Both the position numbers and the translations under genes were made by a program. From Aculops lycopersici (lineage: Eukaryota > Arthropoda > Arachnida > Trombidiformes > Eriophyidae): 64,000 bases of DNA. Shown here one piece after another: positions 1-9,219 of this stretch. The notes beneath the pieces were generated by a model. The model ran no database searches. It had not been told where the DNA came from and saw nothing but the letters and a program-made list of their open reading frames with translations. The stretch is taken from contig WNKI01000002.1 of the NCBI GenBank assembly GCA_015350385.1, positions 9,143,426 to 9,207,425 on the forward strand, written 5' to 3'. Every line of letters starts with the position of its first letter. Position 1 is the first letter of the stretch.

Positions 1-33
1 GGTAGTTGTATGGTACATGGCCCCCGGGATTTT
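1..33 (+). repeat. Left terminal inverted repeat of the Merlin-like element
   Basis: It begins GGTAGTTGTATGG and ends CCCCCGGGATTTT, and matches the reverse complement of 21584-21616 at 30 of 33 positions (differences at positions 3, 4 and 16). The true outer boundary may be at or before base 1. Confidence 0.8.
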
Positions 34-216
34 CGGTACCTTTTAGACAGATGGGCGTGTCGGGCATCCGTATATACGTATACGCGCGCGCAGGGGGGGG
101 GTGCAAATTTTTTCGGGCCAAAGCGGATCGGAGCTCGACCAAAACCAACGCGAGCGCTCCGCGCTCGCAACCAAACCAGAACCAAAAGATAAAAAAAGAG
201 AAAGAAAAAGAATGAC
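34..216. other. Subterminal Merlin DNA, non-coding
   Basis: This stretch holds an alternating TA/CG tract running into a run of nine G near 84-101, and an A-rich tail. I see no transposase-like reading frame on either strand. It ends at the AAAAA target duplication (217-221) of copia-2. Confidence 0.5.
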
Positions 217-221
217 AAAAA

Positions 222-258
222 TGTTAGAAATTGAATGGAAGGAAACTATTGAGGATCT
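222..258 (-). repeat. Copia-2 downstream LTR, first piece
   Basis: These 37 bp match 20125-20161 with one difference. The LTR resumes at 7701 after the copia-1 insertion; 37 + 419 bp gives the same 456-bp length as the intact LTR. Confidence 0.93.
254..258. repeat. Copia-1 target site duplication, left copy (GATCT)
   Basis: GATCT at 254-258 is repeated at 7696-7700. The uninterrupted LTR copy near 20157 has GATCT once, which proves the empty-site sequence. Confidence 0.95.
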
Positions 259-509
259 TGTTGTTGTTTTGGATGAAAAAGGGGAGAAAAAGGAAGATAA
301 AAAAAGGACAGGAGCTTTCTAGTTTAAATATATTTTTGTAATTTTTTTTTTTATATATATATTTATTCGTGTGTATATATTTTTTTTTGTAACCGTTTTT
401 TTTGTACGTATGTACGAGGAGATGAGCGTATGCGTTGAGGAGAACAAAGAACTGGGGCAGTTACTTTTTGTGTGCATGCCCCCGCCTCTTTGTTCTCCTC
501 AGCTCAACA
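259..509 (-). repeat. Copia-1 downstream (3') LTR
   Basis: 251 bp, matching 7445-7695 except for one-base differences in two T homopolymers. It contains a perfect 14-bp inverted repeat (437-450 with 487-500) and a long A/T-rich stretch with TATATA sequences. Confidence 0.96.
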
Positions 510-781
510 CTCCCACCTACGCGAAGCCCTCGTACTCCTTTTGTCTAGTGTAATTAGTTTGATTCTGGTGATAGATAGGTTAGAGTGAATATGTTTGATA
601 TAAAGGTGTTAATATGTATATAGTTTTTTTGTTTGTTTTGTTGATTTGTTGATTTTTTTTTGGTTGCTTGTTTTTGTTATTCTCTTAGATTTATGCCAAG
701 AGATTTCCTTATGGGTCTCGAAGATATGTTCAATGTTTTACAACGATGAAACTGCGTTGTTGATGACATCAAGGGGTGTCA
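510..781 (-). other. Copia-1 3' untranslated region with polypurine tract
   Basis: Between the Env stop codon and the downstream LTR lie 272 nt without a gene. The nine bases next to the LTR (510-518) read AGGTGGGAG on the minus strand, the same as beside the copia-2 LTR; this is the expected plus-strand primer position. The rest is T-rich on the plus strand and unremarkable. Confidence 0.7.
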
Positions 782-2520
782 TCAGACAATACGTTTGTAT
801 TCGTCTTTCCAAGATTTTGTGGTTCGGCGGCTGGATTTAATAGCATCCTTCATTTTGTCTCTTATGTTGATGTTGAGCGATCGGAAGTTAGAGCATCCTG
901 ACCAAACGAACTTCAAGAGTGATGACCCGATCATGAAGACAATCTGGATGAATGGTGAGAGGATAGAGAGGGCAATGAGGCCCACAATCACTCCAAGGAT
1001 TATACCCACTTTGTGGATCCAAAAGGTAAAGCCATCGATTAGGTTGGAGAGGAGATTGGTGAAACCCTTGGTTGATAGCGTTGGCTTTGTTAATTGGACA
1101 CCTTGAGGTAATAAGTTGAGAGTTGATAGATATTTATCATAGACCTGATTAAAGTGGGTGGCATTTAGCGCACTGACAACGATGTTGTCATGTTTCAGCT
1201 GCTTGATGATCTTCTTCGAGAATATATCATCAACTGTCTTGATTGTGGATTTGTCATATGATTCGCCGATATGTTCAAAGTTGGAAATCTTATATGTCTT
1301 CTTGCTGTCTATCTCGAAAGGGTGGTCAGGACAGGGCATCGTTTGGTCATCAACTGTGAGGTTGTGTTGGTAACAGTAAATCAGTCTATTGCCAAAGTTA
1401 TCAAAGTCTTGTATACGGCGCTTGTCGGGTGCTATCTTTCCTGGCTTTGAGCAATAACTTTGTTTCCAAAATGAGGAAGTTAGTTTAATCTCATCATCTG
1501 GACTGGCGCAGCTCTGATATCGAACCGATCCATTATCAGTTTGAGATTCGATAACTTCACTTATGCATTCATTTGTTGTATTATACAACAGAAATTTGGG
1601 ACCGATGTAAGTCATCCAACAGAGAGATTGTTCGCCATTAGCGTCAAGCGTCAGGTTGAAGAAATTGATAGGAGTGGCCTTCATTATTTTGATGTTTGAG
1701 TCTCGAATTGGAACAGTAAATTTCAATTTGATGGCGATGTCAGTTGGTGACTCAATCATGGTGCAGTTCGAGAGATGAGACCATTCGGCTGCAGGCTCGT
1801 CCCAGAGGGTCTCGTTCCCGAAAAATCTAACATTAGCTGAGATTTGACCATTTTGTAGTGCCTGGTTGAGTTCTGAGATGTACCTTGAGTAGTCGTCGAA
1901 GGTGTTTTGGTAGGTACTCACTAGAGATGCAAGTCTAAGTCTCTCTAGTCCTGATGTCTCGATATTGTTAACGCGACGATTCACATCAAGGGTATAATTA
2001 TTGAGGAGAACCGTGGTGTTGCGAAGTTCAGAAAACATTTTCTGTACTTCATCCTGGACTTTTCTCTCTTGGGCAGTATAGTCCTTGATTTTGTCAATAT
2101 TTTGAGAGTTTGTTTCAGAGCTCCCTCGACCAAATAATCCATCAAAAACATAGAAGCCTGCAACAGCTGGAAGGAGAGGGAGTTGACGTCTTACTCTTTG
2201 CTCGTCGATTGGAGATCCTGTAAAGTTCCACGGAGATAAATTCGAAGGGCAACGTTCAAGTTTATTTTTGACCTTCTGAATATAAGTCGAGTTACAGTCG
2301 GTAGTTAGCTGTATGTTTGTAGAGTCAGTGTCGGTGATATCCTGAAATAGAGAGGAACACGAGTTGGCAAATATTACTTTGATGTCAAAATTCTTGTCGC
2401 CAGTGAAGTATTGATATCTGGTGGGATGGTAAGTAATAGGGATCGATCTTTTAAGGTAAACCGCATTAGTGTAGCATATTAGAGTGAGCATGGTGAGGAT
2501 GCCCATCAAAAGGTTGCGAT
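782..2520 (-). other. Env-like domain of copia-1 (residues about 1395-1970)
   Basis: Right after RNase H comes a signal-peptide-like segment (MGILTMLTLICYTNA). A luminal part of about 85 residues follows, then a polybasic RVRR site near residue 1501 (about nt 2190) and a hydrophobic Gly-containing segment (LPLLPAVAGFYVFDGLFG) resembling a fusion peptide. Then come a region with heptad-like hydrophobics, many N-x-S/T sequons and paired cysteines, a membrane anchor near 1895-1927 (about nt 1010-915) and a basic tail of about 43 residues. Short N-terminal subunit, cleavage site, fusion segment and long anchored subunit are the layout of F-type viral fusion proteins. I cannot name the source virus family. 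The function (cell exit or entry) is inferred from layout only. Confidence 0.8.
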
Positions 2521-5500
2521 TTTTTGTAAATTTCGTTTTGTGAAGAGGTTTTGTTAGCATGTCGGCCATCTGATTCTCACCCTTCACATGTTTGACATTG
2601 ATCTTTTTCATCGACGCTTGTTCAGTAAGCCACTTCTCCTTCACATCAATATGTTTGGTGCGTTGTTGACTCCCTTCATCAGTGGCTATTTTGATAGTTG
2701 ACTGATTATCAATTAGAACATCAACTGGTTTGTCTGGAATCTGACCCAGTTCTACAAATAAAGATCGAATTGGAATCAATTCTTTAACCAATTCACAACC
2801 GCTGACGTACTCAGCCTCTGTTGTTGAAAGGGTCACTATATTTTGTCTTTGGCATCGCCAAGCAATCGGGCTATTACCAAACAATATGCAATAGCCTGTA
2901 GTAGAGCGGCGAGTTTCAGGATCCATAGCATAATCGGCATCGCTATAACCGACTAGCTCTGGCTGACTCTCCCACCTAAAGTGTATACCCATTTCTTGTG
3001 TACCTTTGAGATATCTCAGTATGCGCTTTAAACTCTTCCAGTGAGCTTCAGTCGGTTGAGATGTCCGACTTGCTATGCTAACAGCATGCGAGATATCGGG
3101 TCTGGTACATGTAACTAAGTAGAGGAGGCTACCTACTAGTTCTTTAAACGGATGGTCAGGAGATAGTAATGGTGAGTTTTTAAAATCTTCAGCTCCCACC
3201 ACTTCTGGTATATCTACTGGATTAGAATCCAGCATATTGAAACGCTCGAGTACTTTAGAGATATAGTGACTTTGGTTGATGAGTAGAGTCTTATTCTTTC
3301 TGTCGCGCTGGACCTTGAAACCTAGATAAGATTCACATTCGACTACTTTGAGCTCAAAGTTTTCTTGCAAATACTTTATGAGGTTGTCCAATAGTCTTTT
3401 GTTGCGAGAGGCAACTAGACCATCGTCGACGTATATTGTTAGTAGGAGTGTGCAATCTTTGTTGAAATAGAAGCAGCGATCGACATTGGATTGTTTTAAT
3501 TCAAATTTCTTGAGAAAGCTATCGAATTTCCGATTCCACATGCGAGGCGCTTGTTTCAAGCCATATAAGCTTTTTAAAAGTTTGCAAACCTTGTCATGTG
3601 GGTTGTTATAGCCTTCGGGATAGTCCATAAAGATGGTCTCGTCAAGATCGCCGTATAAAAAGGCGGTCTTGATATCGAATTGGACTATTTCCATTTCATT
3701 TTGACAGGCTAAAGCAAAAAGAATTCGAACAGTGACCATGCTGGCGACCGGAGCAAACGTTTCTTTGTAGTCAACGTTCTCAATTTGGGAGTATCCCTTC
3801 GCCACAAGGCGAGCCTTGTATCTTTCAAGTTTTCCGTTGGCATCTACTTTCTTCTTGTAGACCCATTTATTTTTAACTAGACGAGCGTTAATCGGTCTGG
3901 TCACAAGTTCCCAAGTTTTGTTTTTGTCAAGAGCATCGATCTCTTCATCCATTGCAGCCTTCCATTTAGGCCAATCTGGACTTTCCTGAGCATCTTTGAG
4001 AGTTCTGGGCTCACAGTCAAGAGTAAAGAGAGCCTTTTCATTATCATCACCTATCCAAAAACGAACCGGTGGCTTGATTTGAACTCCAGTCTGGCCTCTA
4101 GTAGCAGGTCTAGAAGTAGATTGCTGTGCTCTCTCAGTAGATTCTGAGTTGTTTCCAGTATCTGAGTTATCATCCTCATCCGCAAGGATTTTATCTAAGT
4201 TATCGAACAATTTTTCGCACCTTGGATCATCATCTTGATCCAAATCAATTATCTCTGTGGCATCAGAGTCAGTTGATTCGCGTGGATTATCATTATTAGA
4301 TGATATTGATTGACTGACTCTAGAATTATTGTCTTCAAGTGAGAGATCGATTAGTGTTTCCGCATCATTATTATCAGAGTCAGTGTCTCGTGGTAAGTGG
4401 GTGTTATCACGCAAGGTAAAGATAGCACCATCGTGATGAGGTTCAATTTCATTTGTGTCTATAGATTGGACATTAGAGAAAATTACATCTGAGGATATGA
4501 AGATTTGCTGCATCTTTTGGTCATACAGTCGATAGGTGTTGACTCGATCTGTATAGCCGATAAATTTACAAACTTCTCCTTTCGCAGACCATTTGGTACT
4601 ACGATGAACGTCAGGAATTCTAGCGATAACTTGTTGTCCAAAGACTCTAAGGTTGCTGACGTTAGGTTTTTGGTTGTGGAAAATCTCATAACGTGTTTTG
4701 TTAGGGTTGAATTTGGACAGTAAACGATTCGAAGTATATACAACAGTTCTAGCTGCTTCAGCCCAGAGTTCGTATGGTAGTTTTGAATGGTGAAGTAGGG
4801 TTCTTGTCCCTTCGATAATGGTTCTGTTGGCTCGCTCCACTTTTCCATTTTGTTGTGGAGTGTACGAGCTCGAGAGGAGATGCTGAGTGCCCCTCGCGTA
4901 GAGCCATGTATCAAGGTCGCCGTTACAGTATTCGGACCCTCCATCCGTCAAAATAGCTTTAACTGTCCTTTTAGATTCCAGTTCCGCTTGAACTATGATT
5001 GCTTTCACTTCGCTAGCAACTTGTCGTTTAGTCGAGACAAAACCGATGATTTTATAGTCAGATAATTCATCGACGGCAAGGACAAAGTATTTAGAGCCAC
5101 CTAAACTTGGGATTGACATCGGCCCACATGTATCAATGTGTAGGACGGCTGATGTTTCTGTGGCTGTGTGAGTACTTCGACTTGGGTGAGATGCTCGACA
5201 CATCTTGCCCATGATGCAATCTAGGCAGGTTTCTTGGCGCTTATGTGAAAAATCCAGTCCTTCGACTGCATTTTTGCGACTTAGCTCTCTAATTGTATCC
5301 AGAGAAGCATGGCCAAAACGTTTATGCCATTCGTTTTCTGTTGCTCCAATAAGAGCTTTTTCTTCTTCTGGAAACTTAGAGTTGAGATGGAGAACGAAAA
5401 GACCGTGGCCTCGTTTGAAGCCGCGCAAGTTGATCTGTCCATCTTTGATGAAGTGAACTTCAGAGTCTGCAAAGGTTATCTCGCAGTCTTTGTTCATTGC

Positions 5501-6694
5501 CTGCGTGACTGAAAATAAATTCTCGGTCAAGGCTGGCACCCAAAGTACATTCAAGAGAATGCCATTGTGGCCATCACTGTCGAAAGAGATTTTTCCTTCG
5601 CCATAAGCTGCTGTCGGTTTACCATCTCCTAGAAAGATTTTTCTGGGAGTATTAAATTTAGAGTAGTCATGCATTAGGCCCTTGTGAGACGTCATATGAC
5701 GTGAGGCGCCGGAATCGATTATCCAAACATCATGATCTGATATTGGATCTTTTCGGGGTGTTCTAGCAACATAGGCAGTGGCCTTGTTATTAGAATTACC
5801 GTCATTATTACGCTCATTGCCACGATTGTTATTGTCGCGGTTGTTGTAGCGATTGTTGTCACGATTGTGGTTGTTACGATTACTACCATTGCGATTGTTA
5901 CTGTCGCGATTGTTGTTATTGTTTGCAGCGTTACGATCGCCACGATTAGATGCATATTGTCTTTTCCTCTCGTTGTCAGATTTTAGTTTCCTACACTCAC
6001 GCCAGAAATGATTATTCATTTTACAGTAAGTGCAAAATTTATCGCTGTCGTTAGAGTTAGAAGTTGGATTAGAGTTTGTAGAAGACTGACGCTTATCACC
6101 AGGTCTACCTCTATCATTGCCATAGAAAGCTACAGAGTCTTCAGATTTCTCTGATTTGTCTTGGTGATGCTTGACTTTCAAGTAGGTGAGCATTTGGTTA
6201 AACTTGCCTTCTCTATTGGCGGTTGTCCAAATGAAGATTTGGTCTTTGTATTTCTCAGGTAAGGAGTTTCGAAAGGCGTAGAGCTTCAGCTTGTCATCCA
6301 CTGCATAGCCGGTCTCGACTAGTCGAGCTAGTAGAGATTCGAAGCGACCGCAGTATTGAATGATAGACTCTCCTTTGGTATATCTAATACCAAGGAAATC
6401 ATTTAGCGCATTATTTCTCATGTCAACTTCGGCACCTTCATTGTTCTCTTTAACTTTCATCCATAAATCATATGCTGTGACACAAGAACCTTTGGCGCTA
6501 ATTTGTGCTGCATCCATCGAAGAATAGATCAAGTGCTTTGCTTCCTCTACTCTGGTGATGTCAGCTTCAGTGATAGCCTTTTGCTCTCTGCACCAGTCAA
6601 ATAGTCCTCTTGATTTGAGGAGAGATGACATAAGGATACTCCAAGAGGAGTAGTTTTTGGCATTCAACTTATCCATTCGGGTTTCAGTCGACAT
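782..6694 (-). CDS. Copia-1 Gag-Pol-Env polyprotein (1970 aa)
   Basis: One ORF encodes all retroelement functions. Approximate residues: Gag 1-210; CCHC zinc knuckle (CTYCKMNNHFWREC) about 222-235; aspartic protease with DSGA about 328; pre-integrase zinc region (WHKRFGH...CLDC) 459-500; integrase catalytic D, D, E near 520, 582 and 620; an acidic Ser/Asp-rich spacer 730-890; copia RT 915-1150 with YVDD about 1088; RNase H 1245-1385 with SDAD, TEAEY, DNQS. From about residue 1395 an Env-like glycoprotein follows without a stop or frame change. Conserved catalytic residues appear present throughout. The ATG at 6694 is the first in frame before the recognisable copia Gag N-terminus (KLNAKNYSSW). 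How Env is separated from Pol (spliced RNA, internal start, or proteolysis) is not shown by the sequence. Confidence 0.95.
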   Translation of the reverse strand: MSTETRMDKLNAKNYSSWSILMSSLLKSRGLFDWCREQKAITEADITRVEEAKHLIYSSMDAAQISAKGSCVTAYDLWMKVKENNEGAEVDMRNNALNDFLGIRYTKGESIIQYCGRFESLLARLVETGYAVDDKLKLYAFRNSLPEKYKDQIFIWTTANREGKFNQMLTYLKVKHHQDKSEKSEDSVAFYGNDRGRPGDKRQSSTNSNPTSNSNDSDKFCTYCKMNNHFWRECRKLKSDNERKRQYASNRGDRNAANNNNNRDSNNRNGSNRNNHNRDNNRYNNRDNNNRGNERNNDGNSNNKATAYVARTPRKDPISDHDVWIIDSGASRHMTSHKGLMHDYSKFNTPRKIFLGDGKPTAAYGEGKISFDSDGHNGILLNVLWVPALTENLFSVTQAMNKDCEITFADSEVHFIKDGQINLRGFKRGHGLFVLHLNSKFPEEEKALIGATENEWHKRFGHASLDTIRELSRKNAVEGLDFSHKRQETCLDCIMGKMCRASHPSRSTHTATETSAVLHIDTCGPMSIPSLGGSKYFVLAVDELSDYKIIGFVSTKRQVASEVKAIIVQAELESKRTVKAILTDGGSEYCNGDLDTWLYARGTQHLLSSSYTPQQNGKVERANRTIIEGTRTLLHHSKLPYELWAEAARTVVYTSNRLLSKFNPNKTRYEIFHNQKPNVSNLRVFGQQVIARIPDVHRSTKWSAKGEVCKFIGYTDRVNTYRLYDQKMQQIFISSDVIFSNVQSIDTNEIEPHHDGAIFTLRDNTHLPRDTDSDNNDAETLIDLSLEDNNSRVSQSISSNNDNPRESTDSDATEIIDLDQDDDPRCEKLFDNLDKILADEDDNSDTGNNSESTERAQQSTSRPATRGQTGVQIKPPVRFWIGDDNEKALFTLDCEPRTLKDAQESPDWPKWKAAMDEEIDALDKNKTWELVTRPINARLVKNKWVYKKKVDANGKLERYKARLVAKGYSQIENVDYKETFAPVASMVTVRILFALACQNEMEIVQFDIKTAFLYGDLDETIFMDYPEGYNNPHDKVCKLLKSLYGLKQAPRMWNRKFDSFLKKFELKQSNVDRCFYFNKDCTLLLTIYVDDGLVASRNKRLLDNLIKYLQENFELKVVECESYLGFKVQRDRKNKTLLINQSHYISKVLERFNMLDSNPVDIPEVVGAEDFKNSPLLSPDHPFKELVGSLLYLVTCTRPDISHAVSIASRTSQPTEAHWKSLKRILRYLKGTQEMGIHFRWESQPELVGYSDADYAMDPETRRSTTGYCILFGNSPIAWRCQRQNIVTLSTTEAEYVSGCELVKELIPIRSLFVELGQIPDKPVDVLIDNQSTIKIATDEGSQQRTKHIDVKEKWLTEQASMKKINVKHVKGENQMADMLTKPLHKTKFTKNRNLLMGILTMLTLICYTNAVYLKRSIPITYHPTRYQYFTGDKNFDIKVIFANSCSSLFQDITDTDSTNIQLTTDCNSTYIQKVKNKLERCPSNLSPWNFTGSPIDEQRVRRQLPLLPAVAGFYVFDGLFGRGSSETNSQNIDKIKDYTAQERKVQDEVQKMFSELRNTTVLLNNYTLDVNRRVNNIETSGLERLRLASLVSTYQNTFDDYSRYISELNQALQNGQISANVRFFGNETLWDEPAAEWSHLSNCTMIESPTDIAIKLKFTVPIRDSNIKIMKATPINFFNLTLDANGEQSLCWMTYIGPKFLLYNTTNECISEVIESQTDNGSVRYQSCASPDDEIKLTSSFWKQSYCSKPGKIAPDKRRIQDFDNFGNRLIYCYQHNLTVDDQTMPCPDHPFEIDSKKTYKISNFEHIGESYDKSTIKTVDDIFSKKIIKQLKHDNIVVSALNATHFNQVYDKYLSTLNLLPQGVQLTKPTLSTKGFTNLLSNLIDGFTFWIHKVGIILGVIVGLIALSILSPFIQIVFMIGSSLLKFVWSGCSNFRSLNINIRDKMKDAIKSSRRTTKSWKDEYKRIV

Positions 6695-7444
6695 GTTGGC
6701 TCGTTGTCAAATAGTTGAGGGGTAAGATCAAAAATTGAAACGATAGCTAACTCACCTGGTTACTATAGGTTTGTTTTGATGGCTCCTCAAGGTTGATAAA
6801 CGAGTTCTTGTTGATCTGGATTAGAATCGTAGCAGAAAAATAGAGTGGGCTTGTGGTATCATTAATTTCTTGGTTGATAATTATAGTGTCTGTTGTTCTT
6901 TTGGTGGTGACTTTGCTGTTGCCATTAGTTTGATTTGTTGTTGCTCGATGAAGCTGATTGTTTAGGGTGTTGGCGTTGGTGTTTTCTGTAGTGATAGTGG
7001 CTGGTTGGTGCCGATTTTGTCCTTTCTATGATGATTTTGCTACTGAATCTGGCGCCGTTGTAATAATTGGTGTTGATACTGCTATTATTTGTTCTTGTGA
7101 TTTTGTTATTGTGATAGTTACTGAGAATGTTGCTGGTGTTGGCGACATTTGGTTAGTTTCTTGTAGTTACAACTCGGTGAATATGTAGATATGTAATTTT
7201 TGTGTTTTTCGATTCTTTTTATTATTAATTTTTTTGTTTTTTTTGTCAGTTAGTGGTTTTTGTTCGTAGTTCTTTTTTTTTTTAGTCTTCTGGTAATTGG
7301 GTCACAAAGTCGATGAGTGACTTGCAGCTGCTGACGATGAGCTCGATACCAGCCTCAATTGCTCGATTAAGAATATATATATTGATCATTTTTTTTTAAA
7401 ACTTCAGTTCCTTTTTTTTTCTTAACCTTCCCTTCCTGCTATCA
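6695..7444 (-). other. Copia-1 untranslated leader with primer-binding-like site
   Basis: The 750-nt leader lies between the upstream LTR and the polyprotein ATG. Directly inside the LTR, minus strand 7444-7430 reads TGATAGCAGGAAGGG, one base away from the TGGTAGCAGG start seen in copia-2 and the gypsy element, and close to the complement of an initiator tRNA-Met 3' end. Two short minus-strand frames occur (about 35 codons at 7390-7283 and 40 codons at 7148-7026); neither is recognisable and both may be chance. Confidence 0.6.
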
Positions 7445-7695
7445 TGTTGTTGTTTTGGATGAAAAAGGGGAGAAAAAGGAAGATAAAAAAAGGACAGGAG
7501 CTTTCTAGTTTAAATATATTTTTGTAATTTTTTTTTTTTATATATATATTTATTCGTGTGTATATATTTTTTTTGTAACCGTTTTTTTTGTACGTATGTA
7601 CGAGGAGATGAGCGTATGCGTTGAGGAGAACAAAGAACTGGGGCAGTTACTTTTTGTGTGCATGCCCCCGCCTCTTTGTTCTCCTCAGCTCAACA
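7445..7695 (-). repeat. Copia-1 upstream (5') LTR
   Basis: 251 bp, paired with 259-509. It carries the same 14-bp inverted repeat at 7623-7636 and 7673-7686. It is followed by the GATCT target duplication at 7696-7700. Confidence 0.96.
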
Positions 7696-7700
7696 GATCT

Positions 7701-8119
7701 TTTTCGTGTTGTCTCCTCGAAAGTCGAAAAGCAACTGATTTATTTTTGCATTGGTTACATGAATTTATACTTTTGGTTTTGCTCTGATTTCTGTTGCGCG
7801 ACGCAGCGTCGACACGCCCATTTCTGGGTCGAAGTCGTTTTCTTGATTTTTCAACTGTTTTGAGCTGCCAAGTTGCCCAAAAAGTTGGTCGTCGTGAGTC
7901 GCGTCGAACCAGAGAGTCCTCTGGTCGTCCTTTAATCCAGATGGTCAGGTCATTGCTCCACATTTGCGCCTGCTGATGCTGCAACTAGTGATCGCCTTTG
8001 TTCTGCAACGGTCAACCGCTCGCATAACTGCCAATTGCGGGGCCCGGGCGAGGGGAAAGAGAGGCGAGTGGCACGCTCACGGGCAGTCGCAACGGACCCC
8101 TATTCACTGCCGCTTAACA
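7701..8119 (-). repeat. Copia-2 downstream LTR, second piece
   Basis: These 419 bp continue the LTR cut by copia-1 and match 20162-20580 with one substitution that I noticed. It ends TTAACA on the plus strand, giving the TG...CA LTR termini in element orientation. Confidence 0.93.
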
Positions 8120-8142
8120 CTCCCACCTGCACCAAGACCGAC

Positions 8143-8947
8143 CTAGACGATCTTGTCTGTCCATCGTTCTCTCTTCTTCGTAAGTATGAGTTTGTTAGCA
8201 GATATGCCTTTGAGGCGGCGTTTGAAAGTTGTTGACACCCGTTTGAGCGAGCCGAGCCAAAGGTTCATTGGGATTTTGGCAACTCTCAGTCCTGTTATAA
8301 GTAGTTCCATTGCTGGTACCAGAGCGGCGAACATCATCAGTAAAGAGAGTCCACCTATAATTGAACCTAAAGACTTGATATAGCTGCCGATTTGTCCAAA
8401 GCTATCAGTAATGAACTCGAAAGGTTTGTCGAGGAAAGAATCAAAGTTGGCTTTAGTTATGTTTAGTTTATCTGGCAACTCTTTGATTGTTAGCTTCAAT
8501 CGCTTCAGGGTTGACTCCATCTTCTTTGAGTAGTAGTCGACTGTATCAATCGATCCATTAACTAGAGATGGTGTTTTAGGATTGGTCGCCGGTGCAACAC
8601 TTGTCGGCAGAGGAGTCGTACTGCTAATTTGAGTTGGTGATCGCTTGCGACGATCGAGTTTACGAGTCAGCGTCGTGTTGAGAAGATAGCCCTCGTGGAT
8701 AATCTTCTCTATTTTGTAATTTACATGGCCTTCAATAATGAATGGTGAGTTTGGGCATTTGTGTGTCTCGCCGTTCATTTCTATTTCGAAAGGGTAACAG
8801 TAGATCTTGTGTGCTCCATCTATGTCTGTTATCTGAATCCGATCATCATTGCTAGGAGCTACCAAGTTACAATCGTCTTGTGACCATAGCGAGTGGTTGT
8901 TTGCAATATCGTTCAAATCGTTGGTTCGGGTATGGCATACTTGATCT
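8143..8947 (-). pseudogene. Copia-2 Env C-terminal part, truncated by the gypsy insertion
   Basis: About 268 codons of an Env related to that of copia-1. Shared features in order are a W-x-Q/C block, a DRIQ...D block, a KIYCY / LIYCY motif, a Cys-Pro-x-x-PF motif, a membrane anchor (about residues 200-235 of the fragment) and a basic tail ending KIV, where copia-1 ends RIV. A RRKR run lies just before a Thr/Pro-rich stretch, a position with no polybasic match in copia-1. Sequence identity is modest, so the two Envs have diverged for a long time. The frame runs on to 9039 only by reading into the gypsy LTR. The signal peptide and N-terminal half are missing, so this copy cannot make a complete Env. 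It ends 23 nt from the LTR. Confidence 0.8.
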
Positions 8948-9219
8948 TGTGATGTCGTGGTAGCGGTGAGACAGGGTAGGAGCGTGGGGCTTCTCACGTT
9001 AACACACAACACACAAAAATTTACTGTGAAATCTTCCAATCTAATTAATTAAACAAACATTAATAAACCATACTTTCTAAAACTGCGACTATTGTATTTA
9101 TTATATGATGTTGCTCCTTTTTATAGGAGCAACAAGTAGTTGATGTTGGTCGCTACTACTGCCCATCTACGTCACACCGCGTGTGACAACACGTGTGATG
9201 GCAGTGTTGCGTCATCACA
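8948..9219 (-). repeat. Gypsy 3' LTR (272 bp)
   Basis: Termini form a 7-bp inverted repeat (TGTGATG / CATCACA). The first 44 plus-strand bases (8948-8991) are identical to 17994-18037. On the minus strand a CCTATAAAAAGG TATA box (about 9127-9116) precedes an AATAAA (about 9102-9097), the U3-R-U5 order expected for an LTR promoter and poly(A) signal. Confidence 0.88.
9110..9133 (-). promoter_or_regulatory. TATA box inside a perfect 8-bp inverted repeat in the gypsy LTR
   Basis: GTTGCTCC at 9110-9117 pairs with GGAGCAAC at 9126-9133; the 8-nt spacer TTTTTATA supplies the TATA element on the minus strand. It is the likely core promoter of the element in the intact LTR. Confidence 0.6.

Larger units (their letters stand above)
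259..7695 (-). mobile_element. Copia-1: apparently intact Ty1/copia-type retroelement with an in-frame Env
   Basis: A 7437-bp element read leftward. It has 251-bp LTRs at 7445-7695 (upstream) and 259-509 (downstream), TG...CA termini, GATCT target duplications and a purine-rich tract (GGTGGGAG) against the downstream LTR. A single 1970-codon ORF (6694 to 782) has no internal stop. The two LTRs differ only by one-base length changes in two T runs, so the insertion is very recent. It lies inside the downstream LTR of copia-2. Domain order Gag, protease, integrase, RT, RNase H identifies Ty1/copia; the additional Env-like C-terminal part is very unusual for an animal copia element. Confidence 0.95.

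Noticed and set aside
7685..7984. 99-codon minus ORF, also present at 20149-20445
   Set aside because: It is the copia-2 LTR read on the minus strand in both copies; no protein features.
8948..9039. N-terminal 30 codons of the frame containing the copia-2 Env fragment
   Set aside because: These codons come from the gypsy LTR, not from Env, so the Env fragment is cut at 8947.
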